Assembly (NCBI RefSeq): GCF_010093535.1
Contig: NW_022985175.1
Span: forward strand, 744,001 to 808,000
Source of the DNA: Lindgomyces ingoldianus
Lineage: Eukaryota; Ascomycota; Dothideomycetes; Pleosporales; Lindgomycetaceae
DNA length: 64,000 nucleotides
Direction: 5' to 3'
The notes under the pieces are model-generated. The model made no database searches. It was not told the origin of the DNA and saw only the letters and a program-made list of their open reading frames with translations. Of this stretch, positions 1 through 16,604 are shown piece after piece. Each line of letters begins with the position of its first letter. Positions within the stretch are counted from its first letter, which is position 1. Both the position numbers and the translations under genes were made by a program.

Positions 1-1537
1 TTGGGCCAATGGCTGTCTCCGCACAGCGCGGATGTTGCGTTCCTGCAGATCGATCCGGGGCAATGGAGGAAGCAAATTAGTTGGTGTGGGATGTGGGATG
101 AGCGGCGATTCTGCATGATGTGAGTGGTAGGGCTGAGAGAGCTTGTCAGATAGCCGAGATGTGGTGGAGGCGGATCGCACTAGATCTGCTGTGGCGTACG
201 GTGCACAACAGTGACGATTTGCAAGACAATGCGCTGGATGGGAACTGTAGGTAGGGGAGTATGGGCGAAGAGATGGATTGAAGGGTATTATAGGGAGGTT
301 TGAGAGATGGAGTCAGTTTACTTAAGTTAGGAATACGGCTTCTTCAATGCTGTTCTGAGCATTAGAAGATCTGAACTCCAGACTAGAAAGGCCTAAAGAA
401 GGCTTTAAGCCTAGATCTAGTATTTGGTTTGCTGGGAGAATGTCGATGGGCCAAACGGTCCAGCTTCAAACTAAATTGAAGACGTGCTTGTGCACTGATG
501 GCGTGGTGGTGCGAACTAGTGGGACGGATCTGGGAGTCCGATGGTCACCCTCCTGCAGGCACACAGAAAATTCCTTGCTGAAGCGCGCGTCTATGAGACA
601 ACCGAGAGGTATGTATCGTTTACCATTTAGTTGCCACAGTTTCGGAGCAGCGGTCTTGTTAACATTCACTTCCATGCATGACTTTTGGAAGCCGTGAGGA
701 GGACAATAAACATTTCCATCACACCTAAAAGTGACTAACGAAGCAATTAAATACACTCTATGCAGCCACTTATGACAAAATACAATAAGAATTGATTTGC
801 AGTGGAAGTGAGCATCCTCTTGATGACGTCCTCGTTACTTCTAGAGAGAGAATTATTTGGCCAAGTCTACCTTAATTATGATCCTAGTATGCGACAACTT
901 ACTGTATTTGAGTGTGTGGGGAAAGGTCAGCAGTAAACAGCATAGCAGGGCTGCACAGGACGTGCCTCCAGTGAAACCAAAATCGTTAGTGTGAAGGGCG
1001 GATCTGATAACGAACGTGTGCTGCGATGACGTGCATGAAGACTGCAAACCAACTAGCTCACACCACACTGCTCTGTTCCTGGCGAGAGCAGCATAGCTGC
1101 AAGGCCCGTCAAAAACCCCGCCCTCGCTGCATGTTTTGCCGCTGAAAGCAGCAGTTTTACGCGTGTTTTCTTCGGGACTGTCCAATCTGGGAGGATTCAT
1201 GGTGTGTCCTGATCATCACACCACACCTCCCTGGATATCGATTAGGTATTAGCGCGGCTTGGCAACCCTGCACCTCTACTTTCAACCGCCTGGCCATTAT
1301 AGCGTCCACACTCGCTTTCTACCACCCAAACCACCCGCTATTGCCACCGTCCACACGCCGAAGTTGATGCGCAGTCCGTAGGGAGCTCGTGGTGCTGTCA
1401 GTCCTTACCGATCGCGCTGTGGCGAGGATCGCCGGATGCTGCACTCGGACCTCCTGCGAACGACGTCTGCCAGCCCCCAACGAGCCCTGCACCTGCCCTG
1501 AGGCTCCACGCTGCACTCTACCGATATTTCCTTCGCA
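1..1537. other. Intergenic, upstream of the KDM4 gene
   Basis: No convincing coding region is seen on either strand; the short open frames show no family resemblance and no splice-linked partners. The last 200 bases or so before 1538 are the likely promoter and 5' leader of the demethylase gene. The left edge (1-300) may belong to the control region of a gene outside the window. Confidence 0.6.
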
Positions 1538-5863
<4,326 letters not shown>

Positions 5864-7913
5864 TTTGTGAACACACGGCCGCATGGGATCCTAGAGGGCC
5901 ACGAGGCACATGCGCGGGATGAGGGGATGAGTGTAGGTGATGTATAGAATTGTACGAGTGGAAACGGCTTTCCCCTCCTTTCTTCTAAGACTATGACATG
6001 GCTATCCTAAACCTGAGCCCAAGCACTTTTGGTGCATAGGCTTGCGCTAGATTCGGTTAGGGTTGGTGGATTTCCACATACTGCACGAAATCGCATGGAT
6101 ATGAACTTTAATGGCAAGTTATGACATGCCCTACTCTCGATCACAATGAGTGATAATGACGGGTTGGAGTTTGATGGGACTTTCTGTTCTGCTGTCTGTC
6201 AATTGTTGCGTTTTCTGAGCGGGTGGGTGGGTAAGGGATAATCATGGGTTGTGGGTGCGTGGACCAAAGATGCATTTACTCAAGGACTTCTGTTGGGTTG
6301 GGTTTAAGGATGGAATTCAGATTCCATCTATTTCTGCTTTCGCGGAAACGGGGGGACTTAACAGTGCCTGTGGTAGTTCCTAAGGTTTGATGAGTGTTTA
6401 GCAAGCTTTGTATTTTTGTGGAAAACTGTGGACGAAAGATGAGGGTTGGTGATAGTGATGGTGATGGCTAAATTTCGCAATTATAAAGGGATCCAAACAA
6501 TGGAATGTTAGATGATCAATGAAACTTGCTGTCTCTTGCCCAGCTGAGGTTCGTTTAGTAGATAGCTTGAGGAAGTGCTCTCTAACTGACCACCCCTTTC
6601 ACACAGCAAAAAGGTTCGTCTCGGAACTTCACATATACCCAAGTCTGGCCTTTCTGATATTTTACACTGCAGACATTCAGGTGATAAGGGCGGTATTGGG
6701 TATAGGATAGATAAATTATTACACAAATACTCAAAAATAGCGACTTTCTTGTTTGTTTTGGTCTAGCAGTTAATGTAAGGTGTTATTTTATCATAGATAA
6801 TCGAACACTACAAGAGTGTGAACAATTGTGTATTTCGAGATGCAAACCCAGGTCCCAACTCCGAGTAAAAGCAGTGGTGGTATCGGTAACGTCAACAAGT
6901 CTAGGTTCTTCTCTATCACGATAGAAGAGTAGTAAAAGTATAGGATTGAACTTCAGGGAATACTATTACAATCCAAATCAGAAACGACAGGTCGGCAATC
7001 AGAGGTAATCATACCTGGGCTTGAACCCGAGTGTATACTTCACAGTAACCGCTGTGTGGCATATAAAACATCAAAACGAATGGATCCACACAATCAACAA
7101 AGTCAAATATTTTCTTCCGTTCAACCCACATCCACCCCCGATCTACTTTTATACCAACCCCAACCCAATCCCCACCATGCCCATTCCCAAAGCCCAGATG
7201 AACTCTAAAACTACTATGGTATCCCAGCCTCACATGTGTCTAAAAGCAGACGCCAGCCATACATATCACCCGAAGCACAACCCACAATCCACAATCTCAC
7301 CAACACCAATCAATCATTCTGCCCCAATCCACTGTCATCACCATCATCAGAGCATTTCCAATTACTAAATCAAATCCCTAGCTTTTTGTGCAAAAAAGCA
7401 AAAAAAAAAAAAAAAAAAAAACCTATGAGTGCGAGTGAGTAAAACAAAAACACACCCGTACACACACAATCTCGCTTCTTGCCTGCATGGAAAATAGTAG
7501 TAGCAAGTAGTAGTGCTGGAGTCATTTTGGGCGAGCCTGAGAGGAAAGCCTGGCGGACTCTGCCTTTATGCTTACATACGTCGTACGATATGATATGTTA
7601 TAGAATATGAGAGGAGGGAAGAGAATCGGGCGAAATAAACAAATGGGGGAGATTAAGACACGAGACCGAAGACAAAGAGTATCCGAGGTTGAAAAGAAAA
7701 AAGAAAAAAAAGAAAGGATGGTATATAACATGCTTCCCACAAGACCCAATCTATACCATGATAGATTAATTAGAGACAAACACAGAACACCGACGCCTGA
7801 GTTTCTCATATTCATGCATGCAAAGTAGTGTAGTGCAGAACCGAATCGGTAACATGACAAAAACAAGGCGATTAGTAGTCGCCCGAGGCCGTTTCTTGGG
7901 GATTTCGTGGTAT
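5864..7913. other. Intergenic between two convergent genes
   Basis: Tail-to-tail spacer of about 2 kb holding the 3' regions of the demethylase and the Pumilio gene. It is AT-rich from about 6700 to 7450 and contains a 22-base A run at 7400-7421. No open frame here looks coding. Confidence 0.6.
7400..7421 (+). repeat. Poly(A) homopolymer, 22 A
   Basis: Uninterrupted run of 22 A read directly in the sequence, within an AT-rich spacer. It may be a simple-sequence tract or the tail of an old retroposed sequence; no recognisable retroelement precedes it. Confidence 0.8.
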
Positions 7914-10900
7914 CTACGAGGAAGTATTTGCGATGCTGACGCCGCCCCGGGGAGGAGAGAGAGTCTTATTTGCAAGAGGGGTTGTGTTTACAGGGTCATC
8001 GACAGTACTGGTGTTAGTGCTGGGGAGCGAGCTGCTTTGAGGGCTCTGGGCGTCGCTGGTAAGGGGTGGCGTGGGGGAGATATCAGTCGCGGAGCTGATG
8101 GAATTGCGCTGAGCCGTGGGCGAGGAGACGCTATCTACGCGGTCGAAGCGGTGCATCTTTTTCTCAACCTACAACGAAATTAGCATAGCCGATGTAGGGA
8201 GGGCACAAATTCAAGACATACTGAAAGCACTTGCTTCCCCGAAATGATCTTCTTGGCCTTATCCATCTCTGGCTTGAGGAATGCGATAAGCTCGTCATAG
8301 TCTTTGCGGCATATTGTCTCTAAAATTTTCTCTGTGGCATTGTTAGCAACAAGGTGGAAATCAAGGATTGGAAGGGAAACATACGGATGACATAGTTGCC
8401 ATAGTTGTCCTTGATGAGCATCATCAGCGTACTCTCCCCACGCTCGGGCTTTTCAATAACCTTCAGCATGATCTCTCGCCGCTGGTCATCGGTTCCGAAG
8501 ATTAAACACTTCTCAACAACATTGCTCGCGAATTTGTGTTTCGAGAAAACAAGCAATTGCCCTTTGACCAGTGAGATGAGCTTCGCGCGATCGTCGGGAC
8601 TCCCGTGTTCAATAACATGCTGAGTCACATAATTGCCGTATTGGTCTGTGATGAGCTTCGGTCCTTCTGCATGTAGTTCCTCAAGAATGAATCTCCGTGC
8701 TGGCTCTTCACAATATTCGAGCACTCGTTGGATAACCCGGCATCCGTAAGGGTGCACGGCGAGGCTCCCGACCTGACCATGGAAAGCATCAATGATGAAT
8801 TGTATGTGCTCGAGGGGTACGCGTTCGATAGCTTTCTGGATGACGTGATTGCCGTTCTGGTCCTTGACACATTTGGTGACATCTTTCTCGAGCTCCTTCA
8901 CTAATACGGCTTGCTGATCTGTTAGAATGTGCTCCAGTGCCTGCCAAAAGTTAGCTCCCTGATTACGAGGAACTAGGAACAAGGTACTCGAAGGTAATTC
9001 ACCTTTTGTACGACTCTGCAGCCGTACATTTGCAGAGAAAGATTCCAGACCTGCCCCTTCATACGGCTCGCAAGGATCTTCTTTTGGGTTTGGTCCCCAT
9101 GCTCGAAGAATTTCTGGATGACGTAATTTCCAAAGACATCTTGCATTAGCTGCAATGCATTCCCTTGCAGTTCCCTGAAGACTCGATCCTTCTCGTCACT
9201 GTTCGCTGTCTCCAGTTTCTGCTGGATGAACCGGGATCCATGTTGATCGCCACTGAATTCGACGATGTGGTCGTAAATGTCCTTCAACTCGTACCGTTTA
9301 CTAGTTTTGCTGTTCTGCTTGAAATCATATAAGCACTTGCTGACAACACCGTCTGGTTGCGCATGATCTCGTGGAGCTCTGGGAGCTTCGATCATATTCA
9401 TCATTCCAGGAATAGCGGGCATGGCGAGGTTTGGTTGCATCCCGTTCAACTGCATTCCGTTGGGTATGGAATACGCATAGCCGTACGGAGATCGTAGCTG
9501 ATTGGTAGCTAAGAGATGCTGGAAATGCTGCTGATGGAACTGGGTCGGGTTGATGTAGTTACGCCGCTCCTGTTGCTGCTGGTAGCCTTGCAGCTTGCTT
9601 TGGAAAAGAGCAATGTTGTTGCCATTTGCAAGAGTCTGGTCGTTGCGGGAAGGGTAGAGGTGGTCGTATACTGGTGGTGTATGTGCATGCGAGTAGAAGG
9701 GACTCTGCCTGACTCCAGTTCCGTTAGGCGCACTGCGACTGTCGAATTGAAAGGAGCGGAATTGCGTGTTAGGATCACTCAAATGTCCATTTGCGTAGCT
9801 ATCGGGAGTGTAGCTCCCTGTATGTGCGTAATTTCCGTCTTCGGGTCGAGCTAAGCTTTGCGAGTCTCCGTATGTGTCGCGTGGGAAGGCGGAGTCGTTG
9901 CCAGAAGGTGTGAAAGCAGGAGGAAGTCCATTGATGCTCACAGATGGTTTGTGTGCAATCATGGCCGTGTCCATATCCTGATCGGCAATGCTCATCCTCG
10001 ACAGTAGATGTAGCGAGTCGCTTTGAATTGAGCCGCTGCGCTCTGGGAATGCACGCCCGTTAGCATGAGAGAATGAGGAGTGTTGGCGGGGACCCGGCTG
10101 GGTGAACCTTGAGTATTGGTCATTGTTCTGCGCAAATTGCAAAGGCTCCGCGCCGTGTCGTGAAGGGGGCAGACTGCCGCTACGTGATTGTGTACCACTC
10201 GAAGGACCAAAATACTCCGAGGCGGTAATGCTTCGTCTGTCATCATTTGGGGAATGCACTGACCCTGCATCCGGCCAGGAGCCCACCGTTGTTTCGGAGC
10301 GCTGCGGATTACTATCACTCTGACCGAAACCAAAACTGGAGAAACCATTAGTAACCAAAGGATCAACCTGTCTGGTAGAAGAAAAGTTCATTGACGTAGG
10401 GTCGAGTAGTGGCTTTGGCGGTTTTGCAACGGGGCCTTGGTTCAGACCCGCCGACCTGGACACAGGAAAGTAGGCTGACGAGGTGGAGTCAGCGTATTGC
10501 TGAGATTGCGTTTGCGCGATGGACCTCTTCCGCGCAGGTGAAACTCCGGAGCTTCTTGCATGGGGCATGCCTGTCGCGTTGTCTCCCCAAGGGGAGCGAT
10601 TAGGTTTCCAGTTGTCGGATTCCGATGATGCGACGAGAGAGCCTGAGCCTGTCTTGCCTTCTATTGGGTCCGAAGGACTGCTGATGTAGGTACCATTTTC
10701 TGTGGAGCGGTGAGTAGCACGGCCTTGTGCAGCATTTAGAGAGACGGATGTACCTCGTGGCCGTGAGCTCTCTCTCACAGCTGACCCAAAGCCGGCGCCC
10801 AGTGTGTTATTGTTCCATATGCTGCCACCCCAGCCAGCAGTGTTCGCAAAGCCGGGCGTCAATGCCGTGTGGGACGGTCGGTCGCTTTCGGCACCGTTGA

Positions 10901-11037
10901 TGGCAACCCCGCCACTGAAGTCGCGGGATCGAGGCTAAGAATACATCGTCAGATTGCGGCGAGTGTAAGAGCGGAGGCGCGGGACCCACATTACTGGACA
11001 TGGCCGTCATATTTCGACCAACAACCCCAGGTTCCAT
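7914..11037 (-). CDS. Pumilio-family (PUF) mRNA-binding protein, Puf3-like
   Basis: Cytoplasmic RNA-binding regulator that in related fungi binds 3' UTRs and controls mRNA decay and translation, notably of mitochondrial-function mRNAs for Puf3. Exons complement(join(7914..8168,8222..8331,8385..8940,9003..10934,10990..11037)) give 966 residues. The N-terminal 600 residues are low-complexity (Ser, Asn, Gln). The C-terminal homology domain has eight repeats whose base-reading triplets can be read as SRFIQQ, NYVIQK, CRVVQK, NHVIQK, CRVIQR, NYVTQH, SNVVEK, NYVIQK. Repeats 3 and 8 each span a splice junction, which supports those introns. Exon 1 is short and its donor (GTGGGT) is weak, so the first 16 residues are the least certain part. 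After repeat 8 the protein runs on into a Ser/Thr/Pro-rich tail. Confidence 0.9.
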
Positions 11038-14000
11038 ATTACAAGCACGATCAAACTACAAGATTCAAGATAAGAGTGGGACAAGGGATCGTATAGAAGA
11101 GATAGAGAGTGTTGGGGGTGTTGGGGGTTTGGGGGTGTTGGGTATTGGGTATTAGGAAGGCCCACACGCTGGCAGACGAGGCAGCCTCCACAGGCCCTGT
11201 GAGGACGACTGGAATAAAAGGACAGCTGAACCGAGGGGCGCGGGTGCTGTGAGTGGCGCTGGGTGCAAAATCGCTGGCAGCGCCAAAGAAAGAGTGGTAG
11301 ATGAGACTGGAGAAATGGGAAGGCCTATGTATAGGTAGAGAGCTGAACTAACCCCAGGCGTCAGCATTATCGCACTTGACAAACGCCAATTGGTGAGCGA
11401 GGGGACGCGGGGAACGCACCAAAAGGTATTCCAGAGGGACCTCGAGAACAAGAAGGGAAGAGGGCGAGGATATACTACAGGAGGACTTGAGGGCGAGCGA
11501 AGGGGGGAGGGGGGGGTTGTCCTCGGGGTTGAGATGGGCAGGTTCGGCGGCGCAGCCCTTGAATGTGTGTAATGTGGACGAGCAACGGGGTCTTTAGCCA
11601 CTGTGCATGCTAAATTCGAATAGATGGTATCGCGTGCCAGTCGGGGGACGCATCAGGGTGTGCTGCGATGCTCCAGCGACGAGGTGAGGAGGGACGCAAG
11701 GGTGGCAGGCTGGACAATTGCGGAATGGAAGCAGTGAAGCCGTAGCCGGGCGTGTTGTGTGCGGCGGGGCTGAGGCGGGCAAAAGGGTGCTGCTGGGGGG
11801 GGAGGAGAGCGGCGTGATAGAGGGGAGAGGGAGGGCAGAAGGCAGCAAAGCGTCGCGTTGGGGAGCGCTGCTGCGAGGTGTGGTGGTCGAGGGCGGTATG
11901 AAGACTGAATGCCACTTCCAGGCGAGCCAGAGCCAGGCGAGAGGAGCCCCAGATCGGCGCCGCACTAGTCGCGACGGGGGCGGACCCACTCGGGAAGGGC
12001 CAACGTCAAAAAGGACGGTCCGCTGTGCACTTCAGATTGCAAGATCCACGTCTGGCCGCTGCCGCCTTCGTTGCTACTGTTCGTCGACGGAATGCAACCC
12101 TCGAGAGTCGTCCCTGTGTCCTAGCTGGTGCTCTGCCGTCCGTGGTCGACGGTCGGCTGTCTGCTGTCTACTGTCTATTGTCTGCTGTCTGCTGTCTGCT
12201 CCAACCCCACTGCTCTCTCTGCTGTGCCCTCGTCGGTTGTATTCACTCGTGTGCCGCCAAGCAAGAGGAGGAGTCGCCCAGGATGCGACGTTTCGAAGGG
12301 AACGACGCAGTCTGGTCATTCAATAAGACACGATGCGCTGAGATAGAGGGTGAGACAGAGCCCTCGCTTTGCATGGGGAAAGGAGACTTCCTCATTATGT
12401 ACAGTACGAAAGCGTTTCACAAGTGCCATGCCGGGTCCCGGGCGCCCTTTTCGTCCCTCCAACATGCCCGGCCTGATCGTGACTATGCTTCATCAAGATT
12501 CCTGCTCCCAGAGATATCTGATGTTTGCCCCTTCCCTGGCTGCCAACCCCCCGACCCCCCCCGCCCCCGATGTTCTCCAGGCATACATGTTCCAGTGTGT
12601 CGGCTTCCCGCAACCCAGTGTGCCCTATCCATATCCAGCACCAGTGGATATTAATGCTAGCAAGTGAGAGTTGGCACCTCGAAACCCATATAGCATATCT
12701 CGGGTGAAGATGATTTGAAGCCTCACTTGCACTTGCGCCCTTTCCACAGAAAGGCACATCCTAGCACCCAATGATCCATGCACCCACAAGATATTGACCA
12801 GCGGCTTCAGCAACATGTAAGCTAATGTGATGCAATGACAGCAGTCTCCTGGCCATTGGATCGCCTCATGACTGCCTTCTTCTACCATGCGAGGCCTTCA
12901 CTAACTCTGTTCTGCATGCTGCCGCCCAGAACGGTGCTCTGAACAGTAGTATACTGTTTTCTGGTTTTCCTGAGATCAGGAAGCTAGTCAGAATATGCTC
13001 TCCTATCCCGAACTCGACCTCGCAGGTTCTGGCAGTAGCCGTGGGATTCATTCTAGTAAGAGCACAAGAGAGGGGAGCGCACACTCGACATCCACTTTGT
13101 GTGCAAGTCGTGCTGCGTTGGCGTGGGAGCGAGCGAAGCAAAACATAGTACTGCTTCAACGACAGGTCATTTCTCTTCCGTCGGGAGGTGTAACAACCAT
13201 ATCGGGACTCTGCCTCTGCCCCAGCTGGAACGTCATCAAATGACGGCCACTCTTTGAGCTTTAGCCCACGGGGAGGTAGTCGTCTGGCATCTGTACACCG
13301 CTCTTCGCTTGTTATGGAATGTGGTCGTCGTACCGGAACCCAAACTGATGATCCTGTATGCGTTTGCCAATTGCCAGAACGCCATTGGCGGTGCAGAAGC
13401 CATGCGCGAGAACCGGCGACTTCGGATGCATATCGGAGGCGTGTATCATCTATTTCTGCCAGGGATTATCGGGGCCGTCGCTTCTAGAAAAAGGGAGAGG
13501 CTGAAATGTGGAACATTTTCAAGAGCTGTCCTGTCACGCCTTACGAGATGGTGGTCTCCGGTCTGCAGCGCTTCGAGAGTCTTACGCGAACTCAGCCATG
13601 GAACAGAGTGCTTCCGTCGAGCGGTGGCATTGGAAAGTAGCGCTGCGACATGTATCAAGGCATGCCAAAGGGACCTTGAGCGAATCCGGCGTAGAGGGAT
13701 CTTGGAGATAGCTCGGGCAGTTCAGTAATAATGCAAAATGATGCTGAACTGCCGGCGCCTTTCCTCCTTGGATATAGTAACCGGCACTCAATCACATCTG
13801 ATACTGACAAGACTCTTAGATGGTCGCAAAGATCTGCTTTCCACGAGTCCGTAGCATGAGGCACAAGGCAGTGATGGATCTTCGTTGTCTGCGCGCGGTG
13901 TCGTCCTGCTGACACGATTGGGCTCTCCTGCTCTCCGTGAGTCTCAAGGCGCGCGCAGCAGGAGACTAAGGGATTCGTCATGAAGCGGTTCGCAGCAAGC

Positions 14001-15028
14001 TGATGCTGGCCGGAAGCTCGAACTGCCGCGTAAAGGCGACTGCTGCCGCACGTTCGGTGTTCGTCTCAGGTGTCGAGCAACCACGTTGTTAACATTTCTA
14101 AGGCCGAAACATGGCATGTCTCGTCAACAATAAGCTTAAAGCAGGTGCAGATTGCATTGATGGTATAAATCCGGGGAGAACCCCCCATCCGAGGTCTCGC
14201 GTGGTCACTGGCAAGGAGGCAAGACGTTGATTCTCGACTTTTACAATTTGCCTAATTCGTTCCACCCTCGTCGCCTCTCGGGTCCCTGCCGACGATCTAA
14301 AGTCGAAACATTCCTTTGTGGTCCTGCTTCTCATTCGCTGCGTGTGTGTGCTGTCCCTTTTTGTACGCAACTGCCTTAATCATCTGTTCTCTCTCTTTGT
14401 GAGCGCCGGGCGCGTAAACGGTCAAAAGCAGCATGCGTTCCGGTGCTCTTCTCAGCATCGTGTTATTGTCTCTCGCTCATTGGGAATAGCTCGCGCGCTT
14501 CGTTGGCTCGAGGCAGTGTTCTTCATTTCCGACTCGCGCGCTAAGGCACCAATTCATTCTGCCGTTGGAGGCCCCGGCGCAACGCCCAGCGGCCTGCTTC
14601 CCAAAGAAAACCAACGGCTTGTCCTCTCCTTGCTCCTGTTCTCACTCTCACTACCTTGCTGCACTCCTCGCCTCATCCGCCTCTCCTTCCCCCTCCTCCT
14701 CATTCCTCTGCGGCACCAGCTTCACTCTTTCAGCTGCGCGCACGCATCCATTCTTTCCGGTCTTTCTAGCCCCACGCTCCCTGCTGCCACTGATCTTTTG
14801 CTCATGATAAGGTGCGTTCGCGGCTCTCCACCGACATTCCGCCAAGAAGGCCTCCATTCCGCTCCTGCTCGACACCACAACTCCACCCGTTGATGCCATC
14901 ATGCTGACATGGTGACAGCTAATTCGCTCCTTGACTGCTACTACCGAAGAAGACCGCGTCATCTGTCAAGGTTTCGAAAGGACCGCATTTTAACGACCGC
15001 ATACATACGTACATTCCCACCACGCACT
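11038..15028. other. Long divergent intergenic region
   Basis: About 4 kb between two divergently transcribed genes. It contains purine/pyrimidine-skewed and GC-rich stretches (11100-12200) and a heptamer tandem repeat near 12157. Several open frames of 100-200 codons exist, but they are compositional, overlap one another on both strands and match no family I know. Likely long control regions and 5' leaders; a non-coding RNA cannot be excluded. Confidence 0.5.
12157..12201 (+). repeat. Heptamer tandem repeat (CTGTCTR)
   Basis: About six consecutive units of a seven-base CTGTCTR/CTGTCTG pattern are visible. It is upstream of the Pumilio gene on its 5' side and has no coding role that I can see. 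Confidence 0.7.
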
Positions 15029-15571
15029 ATGAAAACCATCCAACTCCTCGTTGTGCGCAATGACAAAAAGGACTCTCTCGACCCTACAATGGTCAGCCTT
15101 CTAGTTTCCCTGTTAGTCCTCGTCGTTCTTGGGCTCGGCCTAATTGGAGCCCTCATCTTCCTCCGAAACGTGCGTAAAGCGAAGAAGGAAGCCGAACTTC
15201 CATTGTACGAAAAGAGACAGTCAAAAGTCTCAAACCACCGCCGATTGACAATTACTGCGACCCCCTTCGGCAAGGGACGCCAATCCATCTACGTCTGCCA
15301 GGAGAAGCAAGACCTGATGGCGAACTCCTCCAGCCCTCCACCCAGCCCGGTCCCCGAAATCCGCATCACGTTCCCCGATGAGGTTGATGAGACGGGCAAG
15401 CGGCAGTCTGGCAGAGTTGTCGTCGTTCGCGTTGGAGAACACAGCGTTGGGTTGGAACCATTGAATGAGGATCTTCCGCCATACCAACGCGATTCATCGG
15501 ACCGCTTCGATTCATTGGATCTTGACCGAATTGGTGGACTCAAAGAGAAGAATGAGAAGGATTACTCGTAA
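15029..15571 (+). CDS. Small single-pass membrane protein of unknown function
   Basis: 180-residue protein from the ATG at 15029, or 160 residues from the second in-frame ATG at 15089, which would put the membrane segment at the very N-terminus. One strong hydrophobic segment (about 23-45, MVSLLVSLLVLVVLGLG...) is followed by a basic stop-transfer stretch (RNVRKAKKEAE). The rest is a soluble tail, presumably cytosolic, with a Pro/Ser patch (NSSSPPPSPVPE), a GRVVVVRVG strand and an LPPYQ motif that resembles a PPxY-like ubiquitin-ligase docking site. I recall similar short proteins in other filamentous ascomycetes, but no function. Unspliced. It lies 1 kb upstream of and co-directional with the Gpi13 gene. 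Confidence 0.75.
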   Translation: MKTIQLLVVRNDKKDSLDPTMVSLLVSLLVLVVLGLGLIGALIFLRNVRKAKKEAELPLYEKRQSKVSNHRRLTITATPFGKGRQSIYVCQEKQDLMANSSSPPPSPVPEIRITFPDEVDETGKRQSGRVVVVRVGEHSVGLEPLNEDLPPYQRDSSDRFDSLDLDRIGGLKEKNEKDYS

Positions 15572-16604
15572 CTCTCAAGCTCTCGAGGCTAAAACCCCTT
15601 TATCCAGCCGGCTATCCAGCCAAATCTGCCCAACGAACAATACCCCTAAAACTCTTTTCGCATCTACGCCGCTTGGCTACGACTCTTTTACCTTGATGAA
15701 CGCTTTGTTGTGCTACATATCAGATTCTGGCACTTTCCTTCTCGCCCGCCGCCATCGCCGATTGACAGCCCTCGTCTATGGTACGGGTATGAGGCTTAGG
15801 CCTAATTGTATATTTCTAGGAGATATGGAGCTAGCTCACCTCACCTTCCGTCGTGGTGTATCATCCATCTCCACTGAGGTTATGTCCTCTTACATAGCTT
15901 TTATTCTCTAATGTATGATAAATCCCTCTAACTAGTCTGCTTAAGTGCGGCCAGGGAGTAAATACAAAACCCCTTTTCAAACAGACTACTGGTCTTTTTT
16001 ACTGCATTTGTTTCTAAGTGATGATTTGCTTAGAGTAGCTTAACGGCGTTATGCTCGCAGGTCTGCTACTGGTTTGGCATGGTGCCTAACAGCATGTTGT
16101 CCCAAACCACGGAACATGGTTAGGACGAAGTCTATCGATTAAATCTCCCGTTAGTATTCAAGAGGTTCCAAATAGGATGCCAATTCCCACCCTAAACCAG
16201 CTCCTTCACATTTTCCGTCATAAATTCCAGCACGCAGTACTTTCTGTAACAATGGGCGCATTTGTTCGCCATTCCGAGCTATGCTGTGGTTCATCTCCAC
16301 CGCTGACTGTAGTCTTGCAGCATTCCGAGTCGTCTTTTAAAAATAACATTCTCCGCACCCGCAGCAAGAATAATCCACGGGCGGTGTTGCAAGTCCCGGA
16401 TCTACGCCTGAGATAAGCGTCTGCGATTGCTGGAAAGAGCAGCGGAGCTGTCTACCCCAAAGAGGAAGTTTGTATTCCCGCTTTTCGGGCTCGGCCGAAC
16501 TTATCTCCGGAGCCCGCAGTTCGCGGTTCGACCATCTAGTTCGCTGCGAGCTCCAAACTTTTCTTCTTTGATTTCTCATGAACCTACAGCTTTAATCTTT
16601 TCCA
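15572..16604. other. Intergenic, upstream of gpi13
   Basis: Spacer of about 1 kb without a convincing gene. It holds one copy of the 116-bp inverted-repeat element at 16106-16221. The bases just before 16605 are the likely promoter and leader of the Gpi13 gene. Confidence 0.6.
16106..16221 (-). mobile_element. 116-bp inverted-repeat element, copy C (MITE-like)
   Basis: Starts with ACCACGGAAC and ends near TTTTCCGTCAT, a degraded inverse of the start. Read on the minus strand it has the family core GCATCC followed by a TTGAATACTAA block and an ATGTTCCGTGGT end. Length between these ends is 116 bp, the same as copies A and B. No open frame, so it would be non-autonomous. Confidence 0.6.

Noticed and set aside
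11718..12654. Overlapping open frames of 200 or more codons on the + strand
   Set aside because: They arise from GC-rich, purine-skewed sequence and a heptamer repeat, overlap in several frames, and have no recognisable domain or splice support.
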